From positions 1-64,000 of the forward strand of contig NZ_JAAMQJ010000002.1 of assembly GCF_013523125.1 (NCBI RefSeq): a stretch of DNA of 64,000 nt, given 5' to 3'. This DNA comes from Pseudomonas entomophila (GTDB taxonomy: Bacteria > Pseudomonadota > Gammaproteobacteria > Pseudomonadales > Pseudomonadaceae). Below, in pieces: positions 36,671 through 45,950 of this stretch. The stretch's first letter is position 1, and each line of letters begins with the position of its first letter. The notes beneath the pieces are model-generated. The model saw only the letters and a program-made list of their open reading frames with translations. It did no database searches and was not told the origin of the DNA. The position numbers and the translations under genes were made by a program.

Positions 36671-36714
36671 AAAAAAAACCCCGGACTTCATGGGGGGAGG
36701 GGGAAGTTCGGGGT
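36671..36714 (-). terminator. Terminator of ErsA
   Basis: On the minus strand ACCCCGAACTT and AAGTCCGGGGT pair over 11 positions (one A-C mismatch) around a C-rich loop, followed by TTTTTTTT. Confidence 0.93.
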
Positions 36715-36800
36715 CCAAGTCCGGACCGCTAGGGCGGGGTCCGAATATCTGCCAACACTTAACACAACATAGGAGCATCGAACGGCTTGCTCAGCCATTC
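36671..36800 (-). ncRNA. ersA: ErsA small RNA
   Basis: About 130 nt on the minus strand between engB and polA. It is defined by an AlgU-type promoter upstream and a strong Rho-independent terminator with eight T (36671-36714). Its location, direction and length match ErsA of P. aeruginosa (about 132 nt, sigma-22 dependent), which is the positional counterpart of E. coli Spot 42 downstream of polA. ErsA is an Hfq-dependent regulator of algC, oprD and envelope/biofilm functions. An internal CGGACC/GGTCCG stem (36722-36743) precedes the terminator. The 5' end is inferred from the promoter. Confidence 0.88.
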
Positions 36801-36806
36801 AGGGAC

Positions 36807-36834
36807 TCTGAGTCGCCTTTCACCCCTTAAGTTC
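36807..36834 (-). promoter_or_regulatory. AlgU (sigma-22) promoter of ersA
   Basis: On the minus strand GAACTT (36829-36834), a 17-base spacer, and TCAGA (36807-36811) match the AlgU/RpoE consensus GAACTT-N16/17-TCnGA. A start six to seven bases downstream gives a transcript of about 130 nt. Confidence 0.88.
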
Positions 36835-36934
36835 CCCCGGCAGTGAAAATGATTTTTATCTTCCGCTTCCTGGCCCAGCGCACGGACGAGCGTCCGACCC
36901 GGCACACTCGCCAGCGGCCGGACACCCGGTGGCA

Positions 36935-39700
36935 TCAGTGCGCCTCGTCCCAGTTGGGGCCAGTCCCGACCTCCACCAGCAATGGCACGTCGAGCTGTGC
37001 GGCGCCACTCATGTGCTCACGGATCTCCTGACTGACCTGTTCGACCAGGTCCTCGCGCACCTCCAGCACCAGTTCGTCGTGCACCTGGAGGATCACCCGA
37101 GCGTCCAGCCCGCTCGCCTCCAGCCACTGGTCCACCGCGACCATGGCGCGCTTGATGATGTCGGCCGCCGTGCCCTGCATGGGCGCGTTGATCGCCGTGC
37201 GTTCGGCGCCCTTGCGCAGGGAAGGGTTCTTGGCATTGATGTCCGGCAGGTACAGGCGGCGGCCGAACAGGGTCTCGACGAAGCCTTGTTCGGCGGCCTG
37301 CTTGCGGGTGCGGTCCATGTAGGCCAGCACGCCCGGGTAGCGCGTGAAATAGCGGTCGATGTAATCCTGGGCCTGCTTGCGATCGACGCCGATCTGCCGT
37401 GCCAGGCCGAACGAACTCATGCCGTAGATCAGCCCGAAGTTGATCGCCTTGGCGCTGCGTCGCTGGTCGTGAGTCACCTGCTCCAGCTCGACGCCGAACA
37501 CCTCGGCCGCCGTGGCCCGGTGCACGTCCAGGTCATTGCGGAACGCGTGCAGCAACCCTTCGTCCTTGGCCAGGTGAGCCATGATGCGCAGCTCGATCTG
37601 CGAATAGTCGGCGGCCAGCAGGCGGTAGCCTGGGCTGGCGACGAACGCCTGGCGAATGCGCCGGCCTTCGGCCGTCCGGATGGGGATGTTCTGCAGGTTC
37701 GGATCGCTCGACGACAGCCGCCCGGTCGCCGCCACCGCCTGGTGGTACGAGGTATGGATACGCTGGGTGCGCGGGTTGATCTGCTCGGGCAGGCGATCGG
37801 TGTAGGTGCTCTTGAGCTTGCTCAAGGTGCGGTACTGGGTCAGTACCTTGGGCAGCGGGTAGTTCTGTTCGGCCAGCTCGGTCAGCACCGCTTCGGCCGT
37901 GGACGCCTGGCCTTTGGCGGTCTTGCTCAGCACCGGCATGCCGAGCTTTTCATAGAGGATCGCCCCCAGCTGCTTGGGCGAGCCGAGGTTGAACGTCTCG
38001 CCGGCGAGGTCGAAGGCTTCGCGCTCCAGCTCGGCCATCTTCAGCCCCAGTTCCTGGCTCTGCACCGCCAGCGGCGCCGGGTCGACCAGTGCGCCCTGGC
38101 GCTCGATCTTGGCCAGCACCTGCACCAGCGGCATCTCGATGTCCATCAGCACCGGTTCCAGGCTCGGCGTCTTGGCCAGGCGCTTCTGGAAGGCCTGGTG
38201 CAGGCGCAGGGTGATGTCGGCGTCTTCCGCCGCGTACGGCCCGGCCTTCTCCAGTGGGATCTGGTTGAAGGTCAGCTGCTTGGCGCCACGGCCGGCGATG
38301 TCTTCGAAGGCGATGGTCGTGTGGCCCAGGTATTTGAGCGCCAGGCTGTCCATGTCGTGGCGCGTGGCCGTGGAGTCCAGCACGTACGATTCGAGCATGG
38401 TGTCGTAGGCGACGCCGCGCAGCTGGATGCCCTGCGTTGGGTCACCGCCGAGTGCGCAGTTGGCGAGGATGTTGATGTCGTACTTGGCGTTCTGCGCGAC
38501 CTTGGCCTTGCTCGGGTCTTCCAGCAGCGGCTGCAGCGCACGCAGGACCGTGTCACGGTCGAGCTGCGCCGGGGCGTCGGGATAGTCGTGGGTCAAGGGC
38601 ACGTAGGCCGCCTCGTGCGGCTCGACCGCGAAGGACACCCCCACCAGCTGCGCCTGCTGGGCATCCACGCTGGTGGTCTCGGTGTCGAAGGCGAACAGCG
38701 GGGCCTGGCGCAGCTTGTCCAGCCAGGCCTCGAAACGCGCCTGGTCGAGCACGGTCTCGTAGTTCGGCTCGACCATGGCCGCCGGCTCTTCGGCAGGCTC
38801 CAGTGTCGCGCCGGCCTGTGCGGCCTCACGCTGCAGGTCGGCGATCCAGCCCTTGAATTCCATCTCGGTGTACAGCGCCAGCAGGGCGTCGCGATCCGGT
38901 TCGCCGCACACCAGCGCATCGACCTCGATGTCCAGGGGCACGTCGATCTTGATGGTCGCCAGTTCGTAGGACATGAACGCCGCGTCGCGGTGCTCCTCGA
39001 GCTTGGCAGGCAGCCCCTTGGCGCCACGGATGGGCAGCGCGGGTATCTTGTCGAGGTTGTCGTAGAGGTCGCGCAGGCCGCCACCGATGCCCGTCAGCAG
39101 GCCCACGGCCGTCTTCTCGCCCACGCCCGGCACGCCGGGAATGTTGTCGACCTTGTCGCCCATCAGCGCCAGGAAGTCGATGATGTGCTCGGGGCCGACG
39201 CCGAACTTCTCGCGCACGCCGTCGATGTCCAGCACGCTGCCGGTCATGGTGTTGACCAGGGTGATGTGGCCATCGACCAGCTGCGCCATGTCCTTGTCGC
39301 CGGTCGAGATGATCACCGGGCGACCCGCCGCGGCACTGCTGCGCGCCAGGGTGCCGATCACGTCGTCGGCCTCCACGCCTTCCACGCACAGCAGCGGGTA
39401 GCCCGAGGCGCGCACGCTGGCGTGCAGCGGCTCGACCTGCAGGCGCAGGTCATCCGGCATCTTCGGCCGGTTGGCCTTGTACTCGGCGAACAGGGTGTCG
39501 CGGAACGTGCCGCCCTTGGCATCGAAGACCACGGCGAACAGGCTGTCCGGGTACTGCCGGCGCAGGCTCTTGAGCATGTTCAGCACGCCCTTGACGGCAC
39601 CGGTGGGCAGGCCCTTGGAAGTGGTCAGCGGCGGCAGCGCATGGAAGGCTCGGTACAGGTAGGACGAACCGTCCACCAGGACGAGAGGGGGTAGGCTCAT
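36935..39700 (-). CDS. polA: DNA polymerase I
   Basis: 921 residues. 5'-3' exonuclease domain (about 1-290: [38 protein letters not shown]), 3'-5' proofreading domain (about 330-515, FDTETTS with intact Asp/Glu and the YAAEDAD motif), and polymerase domain (about 540-921: [28 protein letters not shown]). It fills gaps in lagging-strand synthesis and repair. The ATG at 39700 begins [12 protein letters not shown]; in-frame codons upstream overlap the DUF2782 promoter side. The sRNA gene ersA lies downstream in the same direction. Confidence 0.97.
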   Translation of the reverse strand: MSLPPLVLVDGSSYLYRAFHALPPLTTSKGLPTGAVKGVLNMLKSLRRQYPDSLFAVVFDAKGGTFRDTLFAEYKANRPKMPDDLRLQVEPLHASVRASGYPLLCVEGVEADDVIGTLARSSAAAGRPVIISTGDKDMAQLVDGHITLVNTMTGSVLDIDGVREKFGVGPEHIIDFLALMGDKVDNIPGVPGVGEKTAVGLLTGIGGGLRDLYDNLDKIPALPIRGAKGLPAKLEEHRDAAFMSYELATIKIDVPLDIEVDALVCGEPDRDALLALYTEMEFKGWIADLQREAAQAGATLEPAEEPAAMVEPNYETVLDQARFEAWLDKLRQAPLFAFDTETTSVDAQQAQLVGVSFAVEPHEAAYVPLTHDYPDAPAQLDRDTVLRALQPLLEDPSKAKVAQNAKYDINILANCALGGDPTQGIQLRGVAYDTMLESYVLDSTATRHDMDSLALKYLGHTTIAFEDIAGRGAKQLTFNQIPLEKAGPYAAEDADITLRLHQAFQKRLAKTPSLEPVLMDIEMPLVQVLAKIERQGALVDPAPLAVQSQELGLKMAELEREAFDLAGETFNLGSPKQLGAILYEKLGMPVLSKTAKGQASTAEAVLTELAEQNYPLPKVLTQYRTLSKLKSTYTDRLPEQINPRTQRIHTSYHQAVAATGRLSSSDPNLQNIPIRTAEGRRIRQAFVASPGYRLLAADYSQIELRIMAHLAKDEGLLHAFRNDLDVHRATAAEVFGVELEQVTHDQRRSAKAINFGLIYGMSSFGLARQIGVDRKQAQDYIDRYFTRYPGVLAYMDRTRKQAAEQGFVETLFGRRLYLPDINAKNPSLRKGAERTAINAPMQGTAADIIKRAMVAVDQWLEASGLDARVILQVHDELVLEVREDLVEQVSQEIREHMSGAAQLDVPLLVEVGTGPNWDEAH

Positions 39701-39775
39701 GAGCAGAATCAACCTTTTCGACGGGTCCGGCGCTAGAATGGCCAGAATCATTGACAACAAAGGGACAAGGTTATC

Positions 39776-40063
39776 ATGCGCTCATTCAATCGCCTGTTAT
39801 TGCTCGGTCTGCTGGTCACCTTGCCAGTCGTCGCCCAGGCGGCGGACGAGGCGCCCTCGGCCGACCCCGAGGTGACCATCCGCACGGAAGGCGACCGCAC
39901 CATCCAGGAGTACCGGCAGAACGGCTTCCTGTACGCCGTCAAGGTCACGCCCAAGCACGGCAAGCCGTACTTCCTGGTCCGCGCCGACGGCACCGACGCC
40001 AACTTCATCCGCTCCGACCAACCGGACATGCTGATCCCTGCCTGGAAGATCTTCGAGTGGTAA
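39776..40063 (+). CDS. DUF2782 small periplasmic protein
   Basis: 95 residues with a signal peptide ending VVAQA and a compact DUF2782 domain ([25 protein letters not shown], then YFLVRADG). Function unknown; it is conserved between polA and thrB in pseudomonads. It is divergent from polA and lies 66 bases before thrB, with which it is probably cotranscribed. Confidence 0.87.
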   Translation: MRSFNRLLLLGLLVTLPVVAQAADEAPSADPEVTIRTEGDRTIQEYRQNGFLYAVKVTPKHGKPYFLVRADGTDANFIRSDQPDMLIPAWKIFEW

Positions 40064-40129
40064 AGTGAGGCGCTTTCACATCAACTCGGCGCCTTCGAAC
40101 AGAGGCGCCCCCACGAGCTTTCTTTCATC

Positions 40130-41080
40130 ATGTCCGTCTTCACGCCCCTGACCCGGCCGCAACTGGAAACCTTCCTGGCACCCTACGGCCTGGGCCGCCT
40201 GCTCGACTTCCAGGGCATCGCCGCTGGCACCGAGAACAGCAACTTCTTCATCAGCCTGGAACAGGGGGAGTTCGTGCTGACGCTGGTCGAGCGCGGCCCG
40301 GTCGAGGACCTGCCGTTCTTCATCGACCTGCTGGACGTGCTGCACGAAGCCGACATGCCGGTGCCCTATGCCCTGCGCGACGTCGAGGGCAATGCGTTGC
40401 GCGAGATCGCTGGCAAACCGGCCCTGCTGCAGCCGCGCCTGTGCGGCAAGCACATCAAGACGCCCAACGCCCAGCACTGCGTCCAGGTCGGCGAGCTGCT
40501 GGCGCACATCCACCTGGCCACCCGCGAGCGGATGCTCGAACGCACGACCGACCGAGGGCTGGCCTGGATGCTCGAGGCCGGTGCCGACCTGCTGCCGCGC
40601 CTGGACGCCGGCCAACGCCAGCTGTTGCAAGCCACGCTCGACGAGATCGTCACGCACCGTGCGCAGATCCTCGCCTTGCCCCAGGCCAACCTGCATGCCG
40701 ACCTGTTCCGCGACAACGTGATGTTCGAAGGGACTCACCTGACGGGCGTGATCGACTTCTACAACGCCTGCTCCGGGCCGATGCTGTACGACATCGCCAT
40801 CACCCTGAACGATTGGTGCTGCACGGCGGACGGCAGCCTCGACCTGCCACGTGCCCAGGCCCTGCTGGGTGCCTATGCGGCGCTGCGTCCGTTCACCGCC
40901 GCCGAGGCCGACCTGTGGCCGGTGATGCTGCGGGTGGCCTGCGTACGCTTCTGGCTGTCGCGTCTGATCGCGGCGCAATCGTTTGCCGGGATGGACGTGA
41001 TGATCCACGACCCGTCGGAGTTCGAGGTGCGCCTGGCACAGCGGCAAGAAGTCGTGGTGCGGTTGCCGTTCGCGCTGTAA
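40130..41080 (+). CDS. thrB: Homoserine kinase (aminoglycoside-phosphotransferase fold)
   Basis: 316 residues of the APH-type ThrB found in Pseudomonas, unrelated to the GHMP-type E. coli enzyme. The catalytic loop HADLFRDN spans 189-196, the metal-binding GVIDFYNACSG follows, and AAGTENSNFFI forms the nucleotide loop. It phosphorylates L-homoserine in threonine synthesis. It ends 40 bp before the first REP element. Confidence 0.92.
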   Translation: MSVFTPLTRPQLETFLAPYGLGRLLDFQGIAAGTENSNFFISLEQGEFVLTLVERGPVEDLPFFIDLLDVLHEADMPVPYALRDVEGNALREIAGKPALLQPRLCGKHIKTPNAQHCVQVGELLAHIHLATRERMLERTTDRGLAWMLEAGADLLPRLDAGQRQLLQATLDEIVTHRAQILALPQANLHADLFRDNVMFEGTHLTGVIDFYNACSGPMLYDIAITLNDWCCTADGSLDLPRAQALLGAYAALRPFTAAEADLWPVMLRVACVRFWLSRLIAAQSFAGMDVMIHDPSEFEVRLAQRQEVVVRLPFAL

Positions 41081-41506
41081 GGCGTCGCTCACACCGGTGC
41101 AGGCGGTGACGGGGCGGACGTCATCGCGGGCAAGCCCGCTCCCACAAGCTGCTTGCGCAGCCATGCCTACACCGACGGCTGCAGAGGTCTGGGTGGGAGC
41201 TGGCTTGCCCGCGATAGGGCCCTGTCAGGCGCCGCCTGCGCCGCGGGTAAGTCCACACATCAGTCCATGCGGTCAGGCATGTGCCAAGTAGAAAAAGACA
41301 GTTGCTCCCACAGCTCACCGTGATCGCCTGTACCACTGCGATGTAACTACGGGTGAGCGGCCTCAGCCGGGGCGCCGAACCGGCCGCAATGGGGCCGCAG
41401 AGCCCGTCCAAGCAGCCGCCTCTCGCTGTCAGCCAGTGTTGATGGATCAGTCGCTCAAGCTTGCAGCTTACGGCTTGAAGCGTGCGGCTCTCTGCCTCGC
41501 ACTACT
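41081..41506. other. Interval between thrB and znuA with composite REP repeat
   Basis: 426 bp between convergent genes with no credible gene. Most is a REP-bearing repeat (41121-41309); the remainder (about 41310-41506) shows only a short AAGC/GCTT-rich patch near 41455-41480. Confidence 0.7.
41121..41309. repeat. Composite REP-containing repeat, long version
   Basis: An inverted REP (41121-41146, TCATCGCGGGCAAGCCCGCT and on) is followed by a unit running from ACAAGCTGCTTGCGCAGCC (41144) to GACAGTTGCTCCC (41309), holding a second REP (41193-41219). The unit corresponds to the 134-bp units at 45483 and 45617 but is 166 bp because of about 32 extra bases near 41250-41280. Confidence 0.8.
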
Positions 41507-42457
41507 TCAAAGCGACTCCAGGCATCCCGCCAGCCCGTTCCCCAGATTCTCCAGCAACCGCTCGTACCCATGGGCGTCCACTGGATCGGTGCCACCGAGC
41601 GCGTCGAGCTCCGCCAGGCGCACCGGCAAACCGGCCGTCAGAGTCTCGGCCAGGCGAGGGCGCAGGGGCGGCTCGCTGAACACGCAGGTCTTGCCCACCG
41701 CCTGCAGGCGCTGGCGCATCGCGGCCACGTGCTGGGCCCCTGGCTGGACCTCCGACGCCACGCTGAACACGCCGGTGTGCTTGAGGCCATAGGCCGCCTC
41801 GAAATAGTCGAAGGCTTCGTGGAAGACGAAATACGGCTTGTCGGCCACCTTCGCCACACGCGCCTCAATACGCTGGTCCAGCCCATCCAGACGCTCGGTG
41901 AAGGCCACCAGGTTGGCCTGATAGCGCGTCGCATGGTCAGGATCGACCTGCGCCAGATCGGCGGTCATCTTCGCGGCGATCACCCGTGCGTTGGCCGACG
42001 AGAGCCACAGGTGGGCATCCAGGCTGCCCGGCCGGTGGTCATGGTCATGCTCATCGTGGCCGTGGGCGGCGTCATGGTCATGCGCGTCATGATCGCCCTC
42101 GTGTGAATGGCTGTCCTCCCCGAAGTGGCGCAGCTTCAAGCCAGGCAGTGACTGCACGGCGACAGTGGTCTTGCTGCGGCTGCCCAGTACCCGCGGCAGG
42201 AAATTCTCCATGTCAGGGCCGATCCAGTACAACAGGTCAGCCTCGCCCACCCGGCGTACGTCCGAAGGACGCAGCGCGTAATGATGGGGGGAAGCACCGG
42301 GCGGCAGCAGCACATCGGGAGTACCCACCCCGTCCTGCACGGCGGCAGCGATCTGTTGCAGGGGCTTGATGCTGGTCAGGACGCGCACATCGGCCTGAGC
42401 TTGCAGGGCCGTGAGCGACCCCAGGAAAACGACGAAAAGAACCAGTAATCGGGACAC
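41507..42457 (-). CDS. znuA: Zinc ABC transporter, periplasmic zinc-binding protein
   Basis: About 316 residues. Signal peptide ending LQAQA; zinc site histidines in ASPHHYALRPSD, DAHLWLS and FHEAFDYF; and a long acidic His-rich loop (HSHEGDHDAHDHDAAHGHDE region, about 120-150) typical of ZnuA. The GTG at 42457 is chosen because the N-terminus VSRLLVLFVVFLGS makes a proper signal sequence and because an upstream start would put the Zur-like box inside the gene. It delivers Zn2+ to ZnuBC and is divergent from zur-znuCB. Confidence 0.9.
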   Translation of the reverse strand: MSRLLVLFVVFLGSLTALQAQADVRVLTSIKPLQQIAAAVQDGVGTPDVLLPPGASPHHYALRPSDVRRVGEADLLYWIGPDMENFLPRVLGSRSKTTVAVQSLPGLKLRHFGEDSHSHEGDHDAHDHDAAHGHDEHDHDHRPGSLDAHLWLSSANARVIAAKMTADLAQVDPDHATRYQANLVAFTERLDGLDQRIEARVAKVADKPYFVFHEAFDYFEAAYGLKHTGVFSVASEVQPGAQHVAAMRQRLQAVGKTCVFSEPPLRPRLAETLTAGLPVRLAELDALGGTDPVDAHGYERLLENLGNGLAGCLESL

Positions 42458-42485
42458 GATGCGTACTCGAAAGGGCCATAAACGG

Positions 42486-42500
42486 GTAACATAATAACGT
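42486..42500. promoter_or_regulatory. Putative Zur operator between znuA and zur
   Basis: GTAACATAATAACGT is an A/T-rich imperfect inverted repeat resembling the GTTATnnnATAAC core of proteobacterial Zur boxes, in the only short intergenic space of the divergent zinc regulon. It could repress both directions when zinc is sufficient. Confidence 0.65.
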
Positions 42501-42524
42501 CTCTGCCTGGAATCGTCGCTCCCC

Positions 42525-43010
42525 ATGTCCATCACGCCGCTGGCCCATCGTCCTCACGACCACTCTCATTGCGTCCACAGCGCGCTCTCCGAAGCCGATG
42601 CCATCTGCACGCGCCAGGGCCTGCGCCTGACCGCGCTGCGCCGCCGTGTGCTGGAGCTGGTCTGGCAGAGCCACAAGCCGCTGGGCGCCTACGACATCCT
42701 CGCGGTGCTGAGCGAACAGGACGGCCGCCGCGCGGCACCGCCCACGGTCTACCGCGCCCTGGACTTCCTGCTGGACAATGGCCTGGTGCACCGCATCGCC
42801 TCGCTCAACGCCTTCATCGGCTGCAGCCATCCGGAGCATGCCCACCAGGGACAATTCCTGATCTGCAAGGTGTGCCACGTCGCCCTGGAGCTGGAGCAGG
42901 ACAGCATCAGTAGTGCCATCGTCAGCAGCGCCGAGGCCGTGGATTTCGTGGTCGAAGGGCAGACGGTGGAAGTGGTCGGCGTCTGCGCCCGTTGCCGGAG
43001 CGCGGCATGA
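42525..43010 (+). CDS. zur: Zinc uptake regulator Zur (Fur family)
   Basis: 161 residues. His-rich N-terminus, winged-helix domain ([27 protein letters not shown], then [20 protein letters not shown]) and a C-terminal metal/dimer domain with [17 protein letters not shown] and a final CARC, giving the structural zinc cysteines. It represses zinc uptake when Zn2+ is bound. The stop overlaps the znuC start (ATGA), so zur-znuC-znuB is one unit. Confidence 0.93.
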   Translation: MSITPLAHRPHDHSHCVHSALSEADAICTRQGLRLTALRRRVLELVWQSHKPLGAYDILAVLSEQDGRRAAPPTVYRALDFLLDNGLVHRIASLNAFIGCSHPEHAHQGQFLICKVCHVALELEQDSISSAIVSSAEAVDFVVEGQTVEVVGVCARCRSAA

Positions 43011-43780
43011 GCGAGGCGCTCATCCGTCTCGAGCAGGTCGGCGTCACCTTCGCCGGCGAGGCGGTGCTCGATGCCATCGACCTGAGCGTCGCGCCGGGTC
43101 AAATCGTCACCTTGATCGGCCCCAACGGCGCTGGCAAGACCACCCTGGTGCGCAGCGTGCTCGGCCTGCTCAAGCCGCACCGCGGTACCGTCTGGCGTCG
43201 ACCGCGCCTGCGGATCGGCTACATGCCGCAGAAGATTCAGGTGGACCCTACGCTGCCGCTGTCGGTGCTGCGCTTCCTGCGCCTGGTGCCGGGCGTGGAC
43301 CGGGCCGCTGCGTTGCAAGCCTTGCGCGAAGTCGGCGCGCAGCAGACCATCGACAGTCCGATCCAGACGGTGTCCGGCGGCGAAATGCAGCGCGTGCTGC
43401 TGGCGAGGGCGTTGCTGCGCAAGCCGGAACTGCTGGTGCTCGACGAGCCGGTGCAGGGCGTCGACGTGGCCGGGCAGTCCGAGCTGTACAGCCTGATCAC
43501 CCGGCTGCGCGACCGCTACGGCTGCGGTGTGCTGATGGTCTCCCACGACCTGCACCTGGTGATGAGCACGACCGATCAGGTGGTCTGCCTGAACCGGCAT
43601 GTCTGTTGCTCGGGCCATCCCGAGCAGGTCAGCGGTGATCCGGCCTTCGTCGAGCTGTTCGGTCATCACGCCCCGAGCCTGGCCGTCTACCACCATCATC
43701 ACGACCATAGCCATGACCTGCATGGCTCGGTCATCACGCCTGCACCCCATGTTCACGGAGACCATTGCAAGCATGGCTGA
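43007..43780 (+). CDS. znuC: Zinc ABC transporter, ATP-binding protein
   Basis: 257 residues with Walker [10 protein letters not shown] (about 36-44), Q-loop [12 protein letters not shown] signature [15 protein letters not shown] (about 123-137), Walker [13 protein letters not shown] and the switch His in MVSHDLH. The C-terminal tail is His-rich (HHHHDHSHD), common in ZnuC. The start overlaps the zur stop and the end overlaps znuB by 8 bases. Confidence 0.94.
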   Translation: MSEALIRLEQVGVTFAGEAVLDAIDLSVAPGQIVTLIGPNGAGKTTLVRSVLGLLKPHRGTVWRRPRLRIGYMPQKIQVDPTLPLSVLRFLRLVPGVDRAAALQALREVGAQQTIDSPIQTVSGGEMQRVLLARALLRKPELLVLDEPVQGVDVAGQSELYSLITRLRDRYGCGVLMVSHDLHLVMSTTDQVVCLNRHVCCSGHPEQVSGDPAFVELFGHHAPSLAVYHHHHDHSHDLHGSVITPAPHVHGDHCKHG

Positions 43781-44555
43781 TTTTCTACTGTATGCCCTGC
43801 TTGCGGGACTGGCCCTGGCCGTGGTGGCCGGCCCACTGGGCTCGTTCGTCGTCTGGCGACGCATGGCTTATTTCGGCGACACCCTGTCCCATGCCGCGCT
43901 GCTCGGCGTGGCGCTGGGCTTCGCACTGGATGTCAGCCCCACGCTGGCGGTGACCGTCGGCTGCCTGCTGCTGGCGTTGGCCTTGGTCACCTTGCAGCAA
44001 CGCCAGCCCCTGGCGTCCGACACACTGCTGGGCATCCTCGCACCCAGCACATTGTCGCTGGGCCTGGTGGCCCTGAGCTTCATGCATGACGTGCGCATCG
44101 ACCTGATGGCCTACCTGTTCGGCGATCTGCTGGCCATCAGCCCGACCGACCTGGGCTGGATCCTGGGCGGCAGTGCGCTGGTGCTCCTGCTGCTGGTGGC
44201 GCTGTGGCGCCCGTTGCTGGCGGTCACGGTGCACGAGGAGCTGGCCAGGGTCGAAGGCCTGCCGGTCGCCGGGCTGCGCCTGGCCCTGATGCTGTTGATC
44301 GCGGTGGTGATCGCGGTGGCCATGAAGATCGTCGGCGTGCTGCTGATCACCTCCCTGCTGATCATTCCTGCCGCCACCGCGCAACGCCATGCTCGCTCAC
44401 CCGAACAAATGGCGGTGGGCGCCAGCGTGCTGGGTATCGTCGCGGTCTGTGGCGGGCTGGCGATGTCCTGGTTCAAGGACACCCCGGCCGGGCCATCGAT
44501 CGTGGTCTGTGCGGCGATGCTATTCTTGTCGAGCTTGGCGCTGCCCAAGCGATGA
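43773..44555 (+). CDS. znuB: Zinc ABC transporter, permease
   Basis: 260 residues with about eight hydrophobic helices and the ABC-3 family signatures [20 protein letters not shown] (about 27-46) and [13 protein letters not shown]. It forms the membrane channel with ZnuC, taking Zn2+ from ZnuA. Last of the zur-znuC-znuB operon; the 124 bp after it hold no clear terminator. Confidence 0.93.
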   Translation: MADFLLYALLAGLALAVVAGPLGSFVVWRRMAYFGDTLSHAALLGVALGFALDVSPTLAVTVGCLLLALALVTLQQRQPLASDTLLGILAPSTLSLGLVALSFMHDVRIDLMAYLFGDLLAISPTDLGWILGGSALVLLLLVALWRPLLAVTVHEELARVEGLPVAGLRLALMLLIAVVIAVAMKIVGVLLITSLLIIPAATAQRHARSPEQMAVGASVLGIVAVCGGLAMSWFKDTPAGPSIVVCAAMLFLSSLALPKR

Positions 44556-44679
44556 GCGGAGCGCGCCTGGCGCGCCCTGCAACCTTTCCTCCGCGCCTGT
44601 GTCAACAAGACCTGTTCCCGAGCGTGTGTACCTGGGTGTAGACTTGCTCGCTTTTTTGCGCAATCAGAGAGTCGCAGGA

Positions 44680-45393
44680 ATGAAGCCGTTCGCTACCCGT
44701 TATCTGCTCCTTGCTGTCTTTTCCCTGCTAGTGGCGGCGTGTTCCCATGCGCCGGTCGAGTCTCTGACCGTGCCCCCGCAGGCTGATCCCTGGCAGCAGC
44801 TGCAAGACAGCATCACCCGCAACGAGCTGGCCACGGCGGAAGATCAGTTGAGCACCCTGCAAACGCAGGCGGCCGACGATGAGCGCCTGGAGTCCTTCCA
44901 ACGGCAACTGGCCGAGGCCTACCTGCAACGCAGCCAGATCGTCTTGCAGAAGGGTGACGTCAACGCGGCCGCCACGGCCCTGGCTCGGGCACGTACGCTG
45001 ATGCCACAGGCACCGGCGTTGACCGGCGGCACCAACGGCGCCTTGGTGCATGCACGCAAGGTCGAGCTGGAAAAGGCCGAAGCGGCGTTGAAGGCTGCCG
45101 AATCCAAACCCAAGGCCCGCGTGATCGATCCGACCGCACCCAGCACCGTGATCGCGCTGGAAACCACCGATATCCAGGCCATGCGCCGCCAGCTCGACGC
45201 GATCGCGGCCGACGTGGTGAATTACCAGTGCGAAGTGGTGTTCCAGGTGCCCCGCAAGCAGGATGCGCCCTGGCTCAAGACCTTGCTGCGCAAGCGCGTG
45301 ACGCAGATGGATGCCGATTTTGCGCTGCGTCAGCGGCATGAGATCCAGCGTGCATTGCCAGCGCAGGTGGTGTTGGTGCCGCACCAGCAGTAA
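44680..45393 (+). CDS. Hypothetical lipoprotein (PA5502-like)
   Basis: 237 residues with a lipoprotein signal (LLVAACS, Cys near 20). The mature part is largely helical with TPR-like spacing (ELATAEDQLSTLQ, LAEAYLQRSQIVLQKGDVNAAATALARARTLMP, about 45-120), a linker and a C-terminal MDADFALRQRHEIQRAL helix. Function unknown; conserved beside the znu genes in pseudomonads. No strong ribosome binding site; GAGAG lies 8 bases upstream. Confidence 0.75.
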   Translation: MKPFATRYLLLAVFSLLVAACSHAPVESLTVPPQADPWQQLQDSITRNELATAEDQLSTLQTQAADDERLESFQRQLAEAYLQRSQIVLQKGDVNAAATALARARTLMPQAPALTGGTNGALVHARKVELEKAEAALKAAESKPKARVIDPTAPSTVIALETTDIQAMRRQLDAIAADVVNYQCEVVFQVPRKQDAPWLKTLLRKRVTQMDADFALRQRHEIQRALPAQVVLVPHQQ

Positions 45394-45482
45394 GGGCAGG
45401 CGGCTCGTTGCTGAGCGAGCCATGCGGGGCTTGCCTGCGAGACAGGCGGTGCCGGGCCAGCCGCCATCGCGGGCAAGCCCCC

Positions 45483-45616
45483 ACAAGCTGCTTGCGCAGC
45501 CACGACTACATTGATAGCTGCAGAGGCCTGGGTGGGAGCTGGCTTGCCAGCGATAGGGCCTTGCCAGGCGCCGCATGCAGTCGGGCATGTACCGAATAGA
45601 AAGGACAGTTGCTCCC
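45483..45616. repeat. 134-bp REP-containing unit, copy 1
   Basis: Starts ACAAGCTGCTTGCGCAGCC and ends GACAGTTGCTCCC, with an internal REP (45532-45560). It is directly abutted by copy 2. Confidence 0.88.
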
Positions 45617-45750
45617 ACAAGCTGCTTGCACAGCCATGACTACATTGATGGCTGCAGAGGTCTGGGTGGGAGCTGGCTTGCTAGCGATAGGGCCTTGCCA
45701 GGCGCCGCATGCGGTTGGGCATGTACCGATTAGAAAGGACAGTTGCTCCC
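45617..45750. repeat. 134-bp REP-containing unit, copy 2
   Basis: Same length as copy 1 with only scattered substitutions (for example CTTGCACAGCC for CTTGCGCAGCC). It carries its own REP (45666-45694), and the first bases of a third unit (ACA) follow. Confidence 0.88.
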
Positions 45751-45910
45751 ACACGTTCGTGACAGCCGGTCTTTGTGTGGTGTGCCCAGGGTGAGTCGCC
45801 CTGTCGAGGCGGCGGGCGGACGTTCATGAGCACCCAGCGTACTGCGCACCGCACGCTGCCCAGAAACGAACAGTGGCCGCCCAAAGGCAGCCACTGCAGA
45901 AACAGCCTGT

Positions 45911-45946
45911 CGAAGCGCCGGACCGCTCAAGGCGGCCGGCGCTTCG
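45911..45946 (-). terminator. Hairpin terminator of katE
   Basis: CGAAGCGCCGG (45911-45921) pairs with CCGGCGCTTCG (45936-45946), an 11-bp perfect stem with an inner CCG/CGG pair, four bases past the katE stop. It lacks a T-run on the katE strand. Confidence 0.65.
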
Positions 45947-45950
45947 TTCG

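Larger units (their letters stand above)
45394..45950. other. Repeat-rich interval between the lipoprotein gene and katE
   Basis: 557 bp without a gene. It holds an inverted REP (45463-45480), two tandem 134-bp units, a CAGTGGC/GCCACTG hairpin (about 45878-45902) and the katE terminator. Short open frames in the repeats begin with near-identical peptides and are repeat artefacts. Confidence 0.75.

Noticed and set aside
36929..39694. 921-residue open frame opposite polA, and similar long antisense frames over gcdG, the Na/Pi gene, katE and prlC
   Set aside because: They mirror strongly supported genes in high-GC sequence, have H/R/Q/G-rich composition, and show no family motifs or ribosome binding sites.
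41507..42535. Longer ZnuA start at 42535
   Set aside because: It would place the Zur-like box inside the coding region and put charged residues before the signal peptide.
45330..45754. Repeated short proteins starting MWEQLSFL in the 45-kb and 41-kb repeats
   Set aside because: They are translations of the REP-bearing 134-bp units; the similarity reflects DNA repeats, not genes.
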